Part shown: positions 1 through 11,590 of the stretch, one piece after another
Layout: each line of letters opens with the position of its first letter
How positions within the stretch are numbered: position 1 is the stretch's first letter
Assembly (NCBI GenBank): GCA_037179515.1
Contig: JAXCGZ010001894.1
Coordinates: 97,501-161,500, forward strand
Direction: 5' to 3'
Length of the DNA stretch: 64,000 nucleotides
Origin: Halocaridina rubra
Lineage: Eukaryota > Arthropoda > Malacostraca > Decapoda > Atyidae
The notes under the pieces: model-generated
What the model saw: only the letters and a program-made list of their open reading frames with translations
Told to the model about the DNA's origin: nothing
Database searches by the model: none
Made by a program: the position numbers and the translations under genes

Positions 1-210
1 GTCATGGTTTAGGAATGTGCTGAGGAGGGATGAGGGGTATGTTTGGAAAATCTTACTGATAATAGAGGTACCAAGCAGCGTGGGGAAAGGTATGGTAAAG
101 AGGAGGTTTATGGATGTGGTGAGGAAGGACATGAAGGTTTTTGGTGTGGTGGAGGAGGACACAAGGGATAGGGAAATTTGGAGACGGTTGGTCTGCTGTG
201 GCAAGCCCTG
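1..210 (+). pseudogene. C-terminal remnant of a LINE ORF2 (reverse transcriptase tail)
   Basis: One open frame ending at the stop at 209-211 reads like the end of an RTE-like non-LTR ORF2: a WF(R)NVLRRDEGYV segment, a basic KRRFMDVVRKDM segment and EEDTRDREIWRRL just before the stop. This matches the GRPRxRWxD...DRxxWR tail seen in complete elements elsewhere in the window. The reverse transcriptase core would lie left of the window edge. The same tail family occurs inverted at 16364-16566. I infer a dead retrotransposon fragment, not a host gene. Confidence 0.6.
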
Positions 211-214
211 ATGG

Positions 215-665
215 GATAAGCAGAAAGATGTGGTTGATATGCTTTATTTATTTATTTGTTTATTTATATTTTTATGTGTGTATTTCTATTTCTGTCAATT
301 ATTTTGCGAAAAATTGGCTTTTGATATTTATTAATAGCTTCTGACATTTGTACTTGAGTTTCATCCAAAACTTACTGTTTCAGTGTTGAATATTTTCTTG
401 GGAAATAACGCTCAAATAACCATTCCATGGCTTTCTTGTATATAATTAGTTTTATGAATATATAAATAAGTAATTAACTAGATAATTCTGATTTCAACGC
501 TCTTAGAGATAAGTATTATCTTAAGATTAAAATTTTGTGAAATGAGGACAAGTAAACAGAGAATAAAGAGATTCTTCACGTGCGTTAGAGTTTTGTATCA
601 AGGCCAGGCGTCCTGGGCTCCCTTGAAACATATTTTTTTCTCCAAGTGATGTGGTTCCCAACCTT

Positions 666-741
<76 letters not shown>

Positions 742-1770
742 GCCCCCTGAAAATAATTGCGTATGCATTGGTATCACTTGGATATTATATGTATTCTTCT
801 TCATCTTCTTCTTTTTCTTCTTCTTCTTCTTCTTTCTGTCTATCTTTCTTCCTTTTTTAACTTGTTATTCATATATATATATAGATATTTAGATGAATAA
901 ATAGGTAGATAGATAGAGAGAGAGAAAAAATCATTACAGCTTGTTGGGTGGGATTTTGCAGTTGTTGCAGATTCTACCCGGACATAGTCTCTCCCCTTGT
1001 GTGTGTGACTCTTGTCCAACTGCTGATATACGCTACGGTACAAGTTTTTGGCCTGGTTGAGAATGTTGTCAAGACTCGGGAGTCCGGACCGTCAGTACAG
1101 TTGCCATTGGGCAGAGCTAGAGAGAGGCGGGAACTCAGTGTGTCTTGAGGTTCTTCTGGTCATCTGAGTGGTGTGTTTGTTACCACTCGGTTGTAGCGGT
1201 AAAATCCAAGGACCTTTTGAGAACAAGATAATTGACAAAGGTGGAACAGAACACTACAGCTCCAAGTGGTAGAAAAGGGCCGAGCCTTTCCAATTAGAGG
1301 AACGAGGGAACAGGATAAAATAGTTTGAAACTGAAGAACAGAGATACCGAACATTTGAGTTTTATTTGTAGGTCAAATCAGGTACCAAAACAGAATCTAA
1401 ATATAAGTTTATTTTATTGTTACGTTCGTAGCTGCGAGTTCTGTATTATTCATATTTTGAAAATCTAAACTTTTATCTTCATCAAAAGGTAAGGAAACTC
1501 ATTCTTTATAGGTCAGTTGGAATTGACATAAATGTAAAAATAACGACGAAAGTAATTATAAGTTCGTGTGAGAAATTGCATCAAAATTACACACACACGC
1601 GCGCACACACACGTAATTGGATTCATAACATTCCGTGCTGCTACGTACATTATTACGTGAATATAAAAGTTTTAATGAAAGGAAATTATAAATATTTTCT
1701 TATCTCCATCTTATCTTTATATACACGTGATGGAGTCTTATATATATTGAAATTTACCAAGCGTACTTCT
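215..1770. other. AT-rich non-coding stretch
   Basis: I see no convincing gene. It holds the (TA)n array near 664-737, a TTC-rich run near 797-832, a short (GATA)/(GA) run near 903-927 and a (CA)n run near 1588-1611. Open frames here are short and unrelated to known families. Confidence 0.5.
664..737. repeat. (TA)n microsatellite
   Basis: About 37 TA units, nearly uninterrupted. It is the first of twelve long TA arrays in the window. Confidence 0.95.
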
Positions 1771-1779
1771 CCTATTTTC

Positions 1780-1780
1780 A

Positions 1781-1858
<78 letters not shown>
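1780..1858. repeat. (ATT)n/(ACT)n trinucleotide repeat
   Basis: A run of TTA/ATT triplets that changes to ACT/CTA triplets near 1827. It creates a poly-leucine open frame that is not a gene. Confidence 0.9.
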
Positions 1859-1980
1859 AATGATCCCGACGGCCGCAGCTGGCTTACCCCCACCGCTTCA
1901 TCATAGACGGGTGTGAGGGGAGTTGCCATGTGATGAAGCGGTTGGGGTAAACCAGCTGCGGCTGTCGGGCCTCATTGTAG
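1855..1980. repeat. Long imperfect hairpin (fold-back repeat)
   Basis: Two 39-base arms, 1865-1903 and 1931-1969, are inverted copies with 36 of 39 positions matching, separated by a 27-base loop. Outside a small bulge the pairing continues into CTACAATGA and TCATTGTAG. It could be a fold-back MITE or a transcribed hairpin; the sequence alone does not decide. Confidence 0.75.
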
Positions 1981-2988
1981 ACTATCCTTGCCCGCCTACC
2001 TTTTGGGTGACCCAAGTAGGGTGGAAGGGGGGGAGACGTGGTAACCCTTTATCCCCAAGGAGCTGAGAGGAGTGGTTTAGGTGTGTGTGGATCGTGGTGA
2101 ATGCGCGTTTCTTGTCTCGGCCACCCCCTTACAAGGGGGAATGAGGCATGTGTATATGTGTGGATGTATTATTATGGCTCTTTCACATCAGCACAAATCG
2201 CTAAAAGGAGCTATATAATTTTTACTCTCAATTAAGCTCTGTATTGTACCCAGCATGGCACTGTCTTTAAACACGCCAGATATGCAGCTATTCTTCCTTA
2301 TTTCAGATGTATTCTGAGCTTAGATGTGCTCCTCGAACTTCCCTTGGGAAAAAAAAACCTGATAACTGTTGTAAATAAATAGATTAAATATATAATTTCA
2401 GTTTTATTTCAAGCTCGAGAGTTCGTTATGAGTTTGAACTAAAAAAAGGGGAGAAAAACAGGTTGGAACCAGTTTTTTCCGTCTTGCTGAAAATTGAATA
2501 AAATATGTATTAAATAACTTACAATGACAAATGTCAAGTGAGTTCGTATCCAGATGGAATCCGATTAAATCGGATTCAGTTTGAATTGTGAAACTTATTG
2601 CAAGGTTACATACCATTGTGTATGCACGCACATACACACATGCACACACGTACATATATACTTGCACACCTTCACAAACACATAAGCACTCAAACGTGCT
2701 GACACATACATTTTCACAAACACTTAATCACACAAACTTACATACAAACGCGTGCACGCACACACACACACACACAATAGATTATTTTCAACGTCCTTTA
2801 ATATGCTGTGTAAGAAGGTTATTAATCTTCGTTTGCTTCATTGGTGATCGGCTCAAAACCTGTCGGTTCCAAGTTCGACCCAACTCCTTTCGTGGTTTGT
2901 AATGCATCTCGTAGTAAGGAATCAGTAGTGGTTTCCGTCCTATGATATATTCGAGCATCTATCACCACATCAGTCTTTGTGATTAGTA
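1981..2988. other. Non-coding, repeat-derived stretch
   Basis: No gene seen. At about 2112-2145 there is an inverted piece of the dispersed family described at 30830-31000 (CGGCCACCCCCTTACAAGGG). A CA-rich minisatellite-like stretch lies at 2625-2776. Confidence 0.45.
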
Positions 2989-3389
2989 GGTTGGCCATGG
3001 CACCAGCCGCCCATTGAAAGACTATGACTGAAGGTATCAGGGTGCAACTAGGACTGGTCCAGACAGCTCCGGGTTGAATCTTGCTTCAGGACAGTTCTTT
3101 CCTCATGCCTACATCTACATTGAATGTTCTGGCGTATTCATTACACTTCTCTTACTATTCCATTACATTTGACAAGTCACAACATTCCCCACATCTGTCT
3201 CTTTTCCTCTTTTTTTCCTCACATTTGTTATTATTTTTGGAAGGTCCACAGCTAATGGCCCTGAGTACCCGGCATAGAGGGGTGCGAAGAATCTCCGGGG
3301 ATCGAATTGATTCCACTATTGGCTTGAGGGCAGACACGCCTGGTGATAGTAATGGTTCTGCCCATAACTTTGCACCTCCCAATAGATCT

Positions 3390-4015
3390 GCTTCTTTCCC
3401 TCTTCACCATTCTAACATTCGTGGGCTGAACTCTAATCTTTCGTCTGTGGAACAGCACTTGGGTACTCTCCTCCCTAACCTCCTCTGAAACCCAGCTGTC
3501 TATACATGCTTCCACTGACCCCTTTCAAATGTCTCACTATAATCTGTATACTCGTTTTCGTTCCAAAGGTAGGGTCTGTGCCTACTGCAATATTAGCACT
3601 CCTAGTGTGAGGCTCATGGACCTCGAAAATCCCGACTTTGATGTTCTCTGGCTTAAAGTCTATCTTCCTTTGCTTCTGCTACTGTTCTCCAAACTCCACT
3701 GAGTTTGTGTCTTTCTTTGATTATCTGGCCTCGTGCCATGAGTCCTTGCTATCTTCTCACCCACATGCCAAAGTTCTCTACATTGGAGACTTCAGTGTAC
3801 ACCACAGTGAGTGGCTTCATTCTTCTCACACTGATGTAGGAGGAAGTGAGGCTCTTGCTTTCTCTATTACTCACGATCTGGAGCAAAGTATCAAACATCC
3901 TACTCGTGTTCCTGATCGTCACGAACATCCAGCAAAAACTCTTGACCTAGTTTTTACTTCTAATCCTTCAAACTACTCGTGCTTTTCCCTCTTGGTAAAT
4001 CTGACCACTCCGTGA
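3390..4015 (+). pseudogene. LINE A endonuclease region (broken)
   Basis: Fragments in different frames match an APE-type LINE endonuclease: an N-terminal SNIRGLNSN segment near 3412, then KVLYIGDFSVHHSEW near 3770 with the GDF(N) active-site motif, and KTLDLVFTSNP near 3937 with the conserved D-L-V-x-T. An in-frame stop at 3487 and at least one frame change between 3488 and 3650 break it. Related elements use this domain to nick target DNA; this copy cannot make an intact protein. Confidence 0.65.
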
Positions 4016-4635
4016 TCTCAATCTCTTCCATTTTCACTCCCCCTCCACCAATCCCTTCTACTTAGCACCGCTTTTGGCACTTTGAGCGTACCCAACATGA
4101 AAAGTTGCGTAACTTCATCTTTGACTTCCCATGGGATGACCACTGCTCTCGGTCCCGCAACCCTGATTAGGTAACTCTAAAAGTTGCCGAGATCATGACC
4201 GCAGGAATGGAGGTGTACATCCCCTCTTCTACAACAACTTTCTCTTGCCTAAACCTTTGTTTGACCATAGCTGCTCCATGGCTATCCAGGCCAGGAATCG
4301 GGCACACTGATCTTACCAAACCTCTCCTACCAATTTAACTCTGCTCTGCTTTTATAGTAGCTAGGAATCGCTGTACTGCTCAGATTAGAAGGTCTAAGGC
4401 TTCCTTTATAAGAAGGAAAGTTGATGACCTTAACTCCTCTCCCACTGACAAATGCTTCAGGTCCTTAGCCAAAAACTTCTGTAACTCAAGCTTTCCCCCT
4501 CTCATTCGTTCTGATGGTTCTATAGCTTGCTCTCCCACTGACAAAGCCACTCTCTTTGGCTCTCATGTTTCTGCCAAGTCTTCTATAAATGATCCCAGGG
4601 CACCTGGTAGTCAATCTTTTCCCCTCTCTAACCCT

Positions 4636-5690
4636 ATGCCCTCCCTTATCCTTTCTTCATGCAAAGTTCATAAGGTTCTTCGCTCGCTAAAGTCAAACAA
4701 GGCATCTGGTCCCGATGGTATCCCTGCAAGGTTCCTAAAGGAGTTTGCAGATGAACTGGCTCCCGTACTTTGCCATCTTTTTCGCCTCATTCTGTCAACC
4801 AGTATCTATTCTTCATCTTGGAAGCATGTCGTAGTACAACTTGTTCCAAAGAAGGGTGACCGCCCTATTCCTTCAAACTACCGACCTATTGCCCTAACCA
4901 CCTCTATTGCTAAAGTTTTCGAAACTTTGCTCAATGCTCATTTCTTGAAACGCCTTGAAACTAACTCACTTATCTCTGATCACCAGTACGGCTTCTGCAA
5001 GGCAAGATCCACTGGTGATCTCATGTCCTATCTTACTCATGTATGGTCATCTTCTCTGAGGAACTATGGGGAATCCTTTGTGGTCGCCCTTGATATCTCT
5101 AATGCTTTTGACAGAGTCTGGCACAAGGCTCTCCGTTGGTTAAACTCCATGCCTGTGGCTTTACCCCCTCTTTCTGTTCTCTGATTTCCAGTTTTCTTAC
5201 TGACCGTTTTATATCTGTAGTTGTTGATGGTGCGACATCTAGCCCTTTCTCTATTACCAGTGGTGTTCCACAGGGCTCTGTTCTTTCACCTACTCTGTTC
5301 CTTCTCATCAATGATCTTCTACAATCCCCATCTTCCTCTCTTCTTCATGCCTTTGCTGATAATTCTACCCTTCACTTTTCCTCTGCCTTTTCTTCACAAC
5401 CTTCATCTGATTCTTGCAATCAGTCACGTATCGCTCTTTCTTCTACTCTCAACTTTGATTTGCAGTGAGTATCTGAGTGGGGCACTCAAAATTTAGTTAA
5501 ATTCAGTGCCTCCAAGACACAGTTTCTAGCTATCTCTTTATCTTCTTCTCCTCCTGATAACCCTATTGTCTTCGAAACTAATGAAATTTACCTTCTCAGT
5601 TTTATCAACATATTAGGAATTCATATAGCCTCTAACTTGTCTTGGAGGAGTCACATAATCCAAATTTCTAAATCTTCTTCCAAAATTTTT
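4636..5690 (+). pseudogene. LINE A reverse transcriptase region (broken)
   Basis: The first segment (4636-5184) contains SNKASGPDGIPARFLK, VPKKGDRPIPSNYRPIAL and DHQYGFCKARST, standard RT blocks 1-3, and VVALDISNAFDRVWH. A frame change near 5140 leads to FSITSGVPQGSVLSPTLFL. The catalytic box reads FADN, not the usual Y/FADD, so a catalytic Asp is lost. Further stops follow near 5466 and 5763. No neighbouring host gene shares its frame. Confidence 0.75.
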
Positions 5691-6664
5691 TTTTCTCGAT
5701 TTCGTAATTACTTTTCCTCTTTACTGTTACTTAAAATTTACAAAGGTCTTATCTGTCCCTCCTGAGAATACTTCTCACACATCTAGGGTGCTTCTTCTTA
5801 TACTTATCTCCTTGATAGGGTTGAATATAAGGCAGTCAGACTCATTAATAATCCTTCTCTTACTTCTAATCTGGATTCTCTCTCTCTTCGCCGTAAGGTA
5901 TCTTCCCTTTCTCTTTTCTATCACTACTACTCCATCGCTGCTCTGATGAGTTGGCGAGTTGCATCCATCCCCCACTGCCGAGGCCACGTAACACTCGCCA
6001 AGCAGCCTCATCTCACAGGTGCTGTGTGGAGATTTGCAGCTCACGGATTGGTCGATGCACCGACTGCTTCTTCCCATCTACCTCCAGACTCTGGAACTCT
6101 CTTCCTCCTTCTGTCTTTCCTAATTCTTATGACCTATCATCCTTCAAAAAGCAGATCTATCATCATCTCAGGGTCTAGTCCTCCATATCTCTAGGTCCTA
6201 TGTACTTTGACTGTTTTTTCTGTCTGTCGTTATCCTTTGGTTGACATTACCTCATCTCTGCCTTGTCCTTTACCTTTTCTTTTCCTTCATCTTGGTATTT
6301 TCTCGTGCCCGGGCCTTTTTTGATGAGGACAGTTTCTGCCTGTCCCAGTGTCACACTCTTAAAAAAAATTATTAGATGTGTGTGGGTAATGGTGGAACGA
6401 GAGCTACATATTATTATTAGTAGTAGTAGTAGTAGTATTTTTATTATATGATTATTACTATTGTTATTACTAATAGTAGTAGTAGTGGTAGTAGAACCTT
6501 TCAGTTAACACAATCATTACTACACTTGTAAAAAAAAGAATATGTACTGTATTATTGACGTCATATATTGAACATGGCATTATTCCATTACACTTCCCCC
6601 AATTCCTCCCCCCACCCCACCCATCCAATCTCTTGACCAATTTCCCCTCTTTCTCCCTCCCCTC

Positions 6665-6700
6665 TTCTTGGCACTCTCCATCCTCAGAGAGTGCCAAGAA
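6665..6700. repeat. Perfect 14-bp hairpin
   Basis: The arms TTCTTGGCACTCTC and GAGAGTGCCAAGAA pair perfectly around an 8-base loop. There is no T run after it and no gene next to it, so I give no function. Confidence 0.7.
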
Positions 6701-7096
6701 TACAAGCAAACGTGATCTTATTTTGTTTTATTTCTTTATTTGTTCGTTTGTTTATTTTTTGGCCATTATTGGCAGGTATCACTCTTACCTGAGACTTCTT
6801 TGTTACTTGTTGTGTTTGTTTTGGCTGTATGTGCTTTTGTTTCAGAATCGTGTTGTTTTATGGTTTTTTTTTTATTTGCTTATTGAGGTCTTGATATTTT
6901 GGGTTCGTGAATGATATTATAATGTGTAATGATTGCTAATAGTATTATATATTTGGGAGAAAATAGTTAATACACTTTCCTTTTATTTTATTATATTTTT
7001 GGAAGGAATATGGATTTTTTGTTTATGCATAAAGTAGATTTTTTTTCAATTTCCTTAGACCACATAATTTTTCTGTATTCTCATATTTTTATGGGT

Positions 7097-7150
7097 GTGA
7101 CATTGGAACGGGCAAAGATAATTGCCCTTATCAGGTCCTGGCACCAAGAA
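7097..7150 (-). mobile_element. Inverted tail fragment of LINE A-derived short element
   Basis: Reading the reverse strand gives TTGGTGCCAGGACCTG followed by TTGCCCGTTCCAATGTCACA, which matches the 3' tail of LINE A and its short derivatives. The 5' part is missing or too diverged to see. Confidence 0.5.
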
Positions 7151-7390
7151 ACAGGAAGAAAAAGTAACAAGTTAAGGACAAGGCAGAATTTTGAGTAGGC
7201 GTACTTATAGACCCCACGGTAGTATTATGACTATTTAAGGGAGAGAAGGGTGCGTTCTCCATATGGTTAATACAGTTTTTTTTTTTCCTATTGTCTTTTT
7301 AAGGAGTCACGAATATCTTGGGTTTATTAATGAAACTGTAAATTAATTCAGTTATTGTTATATGATGAGGAAAAAGGTATATTTGTGTTC

Positions 7391-7559
<169 letters not shown>

Positions 7560-7765
7560 ATTATTATTATTTTCAGGTCCATTACTGGTATTATTACTTA
7601 TTGCTACATGATGTATAACGGAGGAAAACGTACCTTTAATACCACTTTCATGCCATTAACATATTTGAGTGTTTGTCTTGTTGGACGGTTAAATACTTCC
7701 ATTTTTTTTATTTTGTTTTTCTCGTTATCGTCAAAGATTCAAAGACTTCCATCTTTACATAGTAT

Positions 7766-8043
7766 GTTGGTCCATGGCACCAGCCGCCCGTTGCAATGCT
7801 ACAAAATATTTCTTGAATTTAAATAGGACAGGCCTAGACAGCTCAATGTTAAGTCTTTCTTTAGTTACGGTTCTTTTCCTGATACTTACATATACACTGA
7901 ATATTCTGACGTATTTGTTACCCATCTCTTATTTGCCGTTCATATCTGACAAGTCGTAACACTCTCCATTTTTGTTTCTGTTTGATTTCTTTCTCCTTTT
8001 CTTGATGCTATATTCTTTGCCCGTCCCAGTCCCACTCTTTAAA
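7766..8043 (+). mobile_element. Short non-autonomous element sharing both ends with LINE A
   Basis: It begins CCATGGCACCAGCCGCCCGT as LINE A does near 2996, follows the LINE A leader (CCTAGACAGCTC, ATACACTGAATATTCTGACG, ATATCTGACAAGTCGTAACA), then jumps to the LINE A 3' tail (TTTGCCCGTCCCAGTCCCAC). About 3 kb of coding LINE is absent. I infer an internally deleted copy mobilised by LINE A machinery. Inverted relatives lie at 24575-24862 and 40790-41035. Confidence 0.7.
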
Positions 8044-8500
8044 ATACACCTCCAGATACAAAATAGTTTACAATGTAGCGATTATTTTTATCATTGTATG
8101 TGAAGCAGGAAAAGGTATATTTAATTTCTGGTTTACAATGTAAACTGTTTTAGCTTTCCTTCTCATCATTATATCCTTATTTGTGCAGTCACCTATGTAA
8201 ACCCAAGTGGTTTACATAGTATAACTAAGAAGTTTACAATGCAAATATTTACCTTCTCTTGAAGTTTCTCTTAGCAACCCTCAAGTCTAGTCTAGAGTGC
8301 CAAAGCTTAGCCCACTGGACCACAGAGGTTGGATAGATCTTGTGTATATGGATGTGTGGGTGGCTGAGCGTGGAAGTAGATTCACTGGTCGACCGATTTT
8401 CCATATGTTTCACGAGATTATTAGTCTTTTCATATGATTTGCGCTCTTGATTTAGTAAGTGCTCTTTATTCTGCCTTGTCCTTAAGCTGCTACTCTTGTC
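8044..8500. other. Non-coding stretch, nothing recognised
   Basis: No gene seen. A sequence near 8290-8330 (GCCAAAGCTTAGCCCACTGG, ACCACAGAGG) resembles a decayed inverted tRNA-type SINE head but is too worn to assign. Confidence 0.35.
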
Positions 8501-8504
8501 TTAG

Positions 8505-8568
8505 TTTTCTTGGTGCCCAGGCCAAACCAGATCAATTTTCTTTGCCCGTCCCGGTGTCACTCATAAGA
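8505..8568 (+). mobile_element. LINE A-type 3' tail fragment
   Basis: CTTGGTGCCCAGGCCAAACC followed by TTTGCCCGTCCCGGTGTCAC is the tail of LINE A and its short derivatives. Only the last 60 or so bases are recognisable. Confidence 0.55.
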
Positions 8569-8582
8569 TATACATATATTAT

Positions 8583-8640
8583 TGGCGCAAGGCACCTTGT
8601 AAGGGGAGTTGCCAAGTCAAAGCACACATTCTTAATACCA
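8583..8640 (+). repeat. Fragment of dispersed repeat family X
   Basis: CTTGTAAGGGGAGTTGCCAA GTCAAAGCAC is the head segment of the family described at 30830-31000. The rest of the unit is missing. Confidence 0.45.
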
Positions 8641-8739
8641 GATTGCCAATTCCCCAGTCAACCACAGGGAAAGTGGGCAAGGATCTTCTGCCGTGCAGCC
8701 TCGTCAGAAATTTCTCTATAAGTGGATGCAAATTATATA

Positions 8740-8742
<3 letters not shown>

Positions 8743-8824
<82 letters not shown>
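8743..8824. repeat. (CT)n microsatellite
   Basis: About 41 uninterrupted CT units. Confidence 0.95.
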
Positions 8825-8828
<4 letters not shown>

Positions 8829-10385
8829 CCTTGCATGCATGTGGAGAGCTTGGGAAAGTGCTTCTGAGATCCTGATACAGGTAACGATTATGTATCATTA
8901 TTTAATATTGTGTAATTATGCACTCTGTATCTTCTTGAACTCTGTCTTGAATTAAAATAATAAAGTTCATAATATGGATAGGGTTATCCGTGCATATAAT
9001 ACATTTTGTCTTTTGCTTGTGTGGAGTATGCATGTATGCGTACACATACCTGCATGCATGCATACATACTGACATACGTATTTACATTCTTACATGCATT
9101 CAAGTACACACACATTAATTGATCAGTTACTAACTAGAGTCTTTCCGTTATTTGCCACAGCCTAACCTCCTAGACAGTATTAGAGAGAGAGAGAGAGAGT
9201 GTGTGAGAGAGATCATAATTTGATTAATTGACGAGAAAGGTTAGCTCGGAAGAAACCATGCTGTGATTAAATTGCCAGTGTGTGAATGAAAGAGAGAGAG
9301 AGAGAGAAATGTGTGGGGAGATATTGATTAGAATGTCTTTCTATCTTTGCAGATGCCACTGCGGGTCACTGCTTGGCCAATCCCCTGATTGTGAGGAAGG
9401 AAAGGGGGGGGGGAGAGGAGATAGCACAAATCGTGGGTGATGAAGTTTAGTGTGAGAACAGCTAGCTAGAGTTCTATCCCTTTCATCGCTTTAAAAACGA
9501 ATTCCGTTTCCATAACAAGATTAAAGGATATGTTGCTCACACAGCCATCTCTACCCTTCGCAGGAAGATAATCGCCTCTTATCTTCTTTATCCTCTGTTA
9601 TCTACATTTGAATCGACCTCTGCAGACCCTCGAACTGACTGGGGAAATATTCGTGTGGCCCACTTCAAAAACCAGGAGCATATTTTTATTTCTTCCCCTC
9701 CAATCTGGCGCACGCATAATGGACCTCGTGTTTTGGAGCCGCGTTATCCAATATCGTTCATTTTCTCCCGCGACAATAGGCATTAAAGAAATCGTCTTCG
9801 CTCTGGTGTCGCACAAAAGAAATTCGCTCGTTTGGTAGTCACGTAACTGATGGGAATATTGAGAACATAATATGTAAGTTTATGAATGAATATTAGCTAG
9901 CAGAGGTATTGTGAAGATTGAATACAAAGTGAATTAAAGATATGAAACTGTGTGAATGTTAGCCCTATTTAAGAAAAATTATGAAAGAACTATTTGACAA
10001 ATATGCGTATGCAGGAATCAACATAGAAAGAACTAGAGCTTCAGAAAATTCGTTAATTTTAAAAATTCGGAAATAGTGATATATACAATTATTTAGGCAC
10101 TTTTTTCTAACTTTTTTCAAATTTATTAATAATACATAAAATATTGGTGAAACTGTATAAAAATATTAAGCAAGCAATTAGAATTTTATATATTTTTTTA
10201 AAGTGATCTACATATGTAAAAGAAAAAACTTTGACTTTAATATATGAAAGTTTTTTTTTTCCCGAAGTGATACAGCAAAAATGAAAACAACCAAGACTAG
10301 AAAAGTAAATAAAAGTAAGTAAATAGACCTAATTACGAAAGAAAGTAATAATAAAAATACATTTAGAAACAACGTAATCACTTAA
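8825..10385. other. Non-coding stretch, nothing recognised
   Basis: No supported gene. Short GA runs occur at 9183-9205 and 9290-9307. The stretch 9340-9840 is less AT-rich than its surroundings and has a 76-codon open frame, but no family match and no splice context, so I do not call it. Confidence 0.4.
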
Positions 10386-10481
10386 TTATTAACTTTTCTT
10401 ATGAGCCCACGTGTTAACCGCATATTAAGAGAGTTATTAACTTTTCTTATGAGCCCACGTGTTAACCGCATATTAAGAGAG
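10386..10481. repeat. Tandem duplication of a 48-bp unit
   Basis: Two adjacent copies, 10386-10433 and 10434-10481, both contain GAGCCCACGTGTTAACCGCA and appear identical. The identity suggests a recent duplication. Confidence 0.85.
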
Positions 10482-10799
10482 TCATTGAGAAAAAAAAAAT
10501 TGAAAGGAAATAGCAAATTTTGGACCCTGAGAGCATCAGATTTGATATTAACTGTTGAATGCGTCTTCCAGAAATTACAGATCAAATAAATTAGCTCATG
10601 GTGATGGATTTCCGAGAAAGAAGAAATAACAGTAAAGTGAATATAAGATTTTCGTGGATTTCATGAAGTCCGTCACGTGAAACTTCTCCTCTGATCATGC
10701 AACTTTAATGAGGGTCCATGTTTGGGCCGTTGAAGAAGAGCATATTTGCCTACTCGACGATTGCTCCTCAATTCTAACACGTTGTTGGCCTGCTATTTC

Positions 10800-10976
10800 T
10801 CAAATCTGAGAAGAAGACTTGGACAGGAATCTCAAATTTTAGAGGAGGAATTCGGCAAGCATTTCAAATCTGAGAAGATAAATTTGGGCAGGAATTTCAA
10901 ATCTGAGAGGAAGAATTTGGCAGAAATGATTAATCTGAGAGGAGAATTTGAGCAGGAATCTCAAATCTGAGAAGAC
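10800..10976. repeat. Degenerate minisatellite (unit about 36-40 bp)
   Basis: The phrases CAGGAATCTCAAAT, CTGAGAAGA and AATTTGGGCAGGAATTTC recur four to five times with variation. It lies directly before the 42-bp minisatellite. Confidence 0.6.
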
Positions 10977-11019
10977 CATTTCAGTACCCTTAATTTTTTT
11001 AGCCGACCTTTTACTAATT

Positions 11020-11590
11020 CAGTTGTTGACAGGCTGTTAGCACACTATCTTAGACCATTTTCAGTAGTTGACAGGCTCTTGGCCAACTATCTTAGACCGT
11101 TGACAGGCTCTTGGCCGACTATCTTAGACCATTTTCAGTAGTTGACAGGCTCTTGACCAACTATCTTAAACCATTTTCGATAGTTGAGAGGCTCCTGGCC
11201 AACTATCTTAGACCATTTTCAGTAGTTGACAGGCTACTGACCAACTATCTTAGACCGTTTTCAGTAGCTGACAGTCTTTTGGCCTACTATCTTAGACCAT
11301 TTTCAGCAGCTGACATACTTTTGGCCTACTCTCCCGACCATTTCTTGTATTTAATGCAGCAATTAAAATTATGGTGGCTACTTTTTCAGGCCATTTCAAC
11401 AGCTGACAAGCTACTGGCCTTATTTCTTGGAATGCACATCAAGACCTGCCACCTTCTCATCCTCCCCTCTAGGATCTCACTTCAGTAGCTGACCTGCTAC
11501 TTGCCTACTTTCTTTGCCACTCGGATCTCACTTCAGTAACTGACCTGCTACTTGCCTACTTTCTTGGAACTCATTTCAATTGCTGACATG
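11020..11590. repeat. 42-bp minisatellite with an open 14-residue repeat
   Basis: Around ten imperfect copies of a unit built on GTTGACAGGCTCTTGGCCAA and CTATCTTAGACCATTTTCAG. Because 42 is a multiple of three, one frame stays open for 125 codons and reads repeated L(A/T)NYLRPFSVVDRL. Copies decay toward the right. No splice signals or homology support a protein. Confidence 0.8.

Larger units (their letters stand above)
2989..6368 (+). mobile_element. Decayed Jockey/CR1-superfamily LINE (LINE A)
   Basis: This looks like a full-length but inactive non-LTR retrotransposon. A 5' leader from GGCACCAGCCGCCCATTG is followed by an endonuclease region (about 3400-4015), a reverse transcriptase region (about 4636-5690) and a C-terminal region to about 6178. 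The 3' end is CCCGGGCC...GATGAGGACAGTTT...CAGTGTCACACTC followed by a short A run. Stops and frame changes break the frame many times. The 3' end recurs at 53014-53186 and in the short elements at 7766, 24575 and 40790. The clade call within Jockey/CR1/I is uncertain. Confidence 0.8.
6369..7390. other. Non-coding AT-rich stretch with small repeats
   Basis: No gene seen. It contains ATT/TAG triplet runs at 6410-6490, a perfect hairpin at 6665-6700 and an inverted LINE A tail fragment near 7097-7150. Confidence 0.45.

Noticed and set aside
3081..3488. 135-codon frame near the LINE A 5' end as a host gene
   Set aside because: It lies within the LINE A leader and endonuclease start; the leader part is shared with the short derivatives.
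9608..9838. 76-codon frame in a less AT-rich stretch
   Set aside because: No family match, no acceptor or donor in phase, and an equally long frame on the opposite strand.
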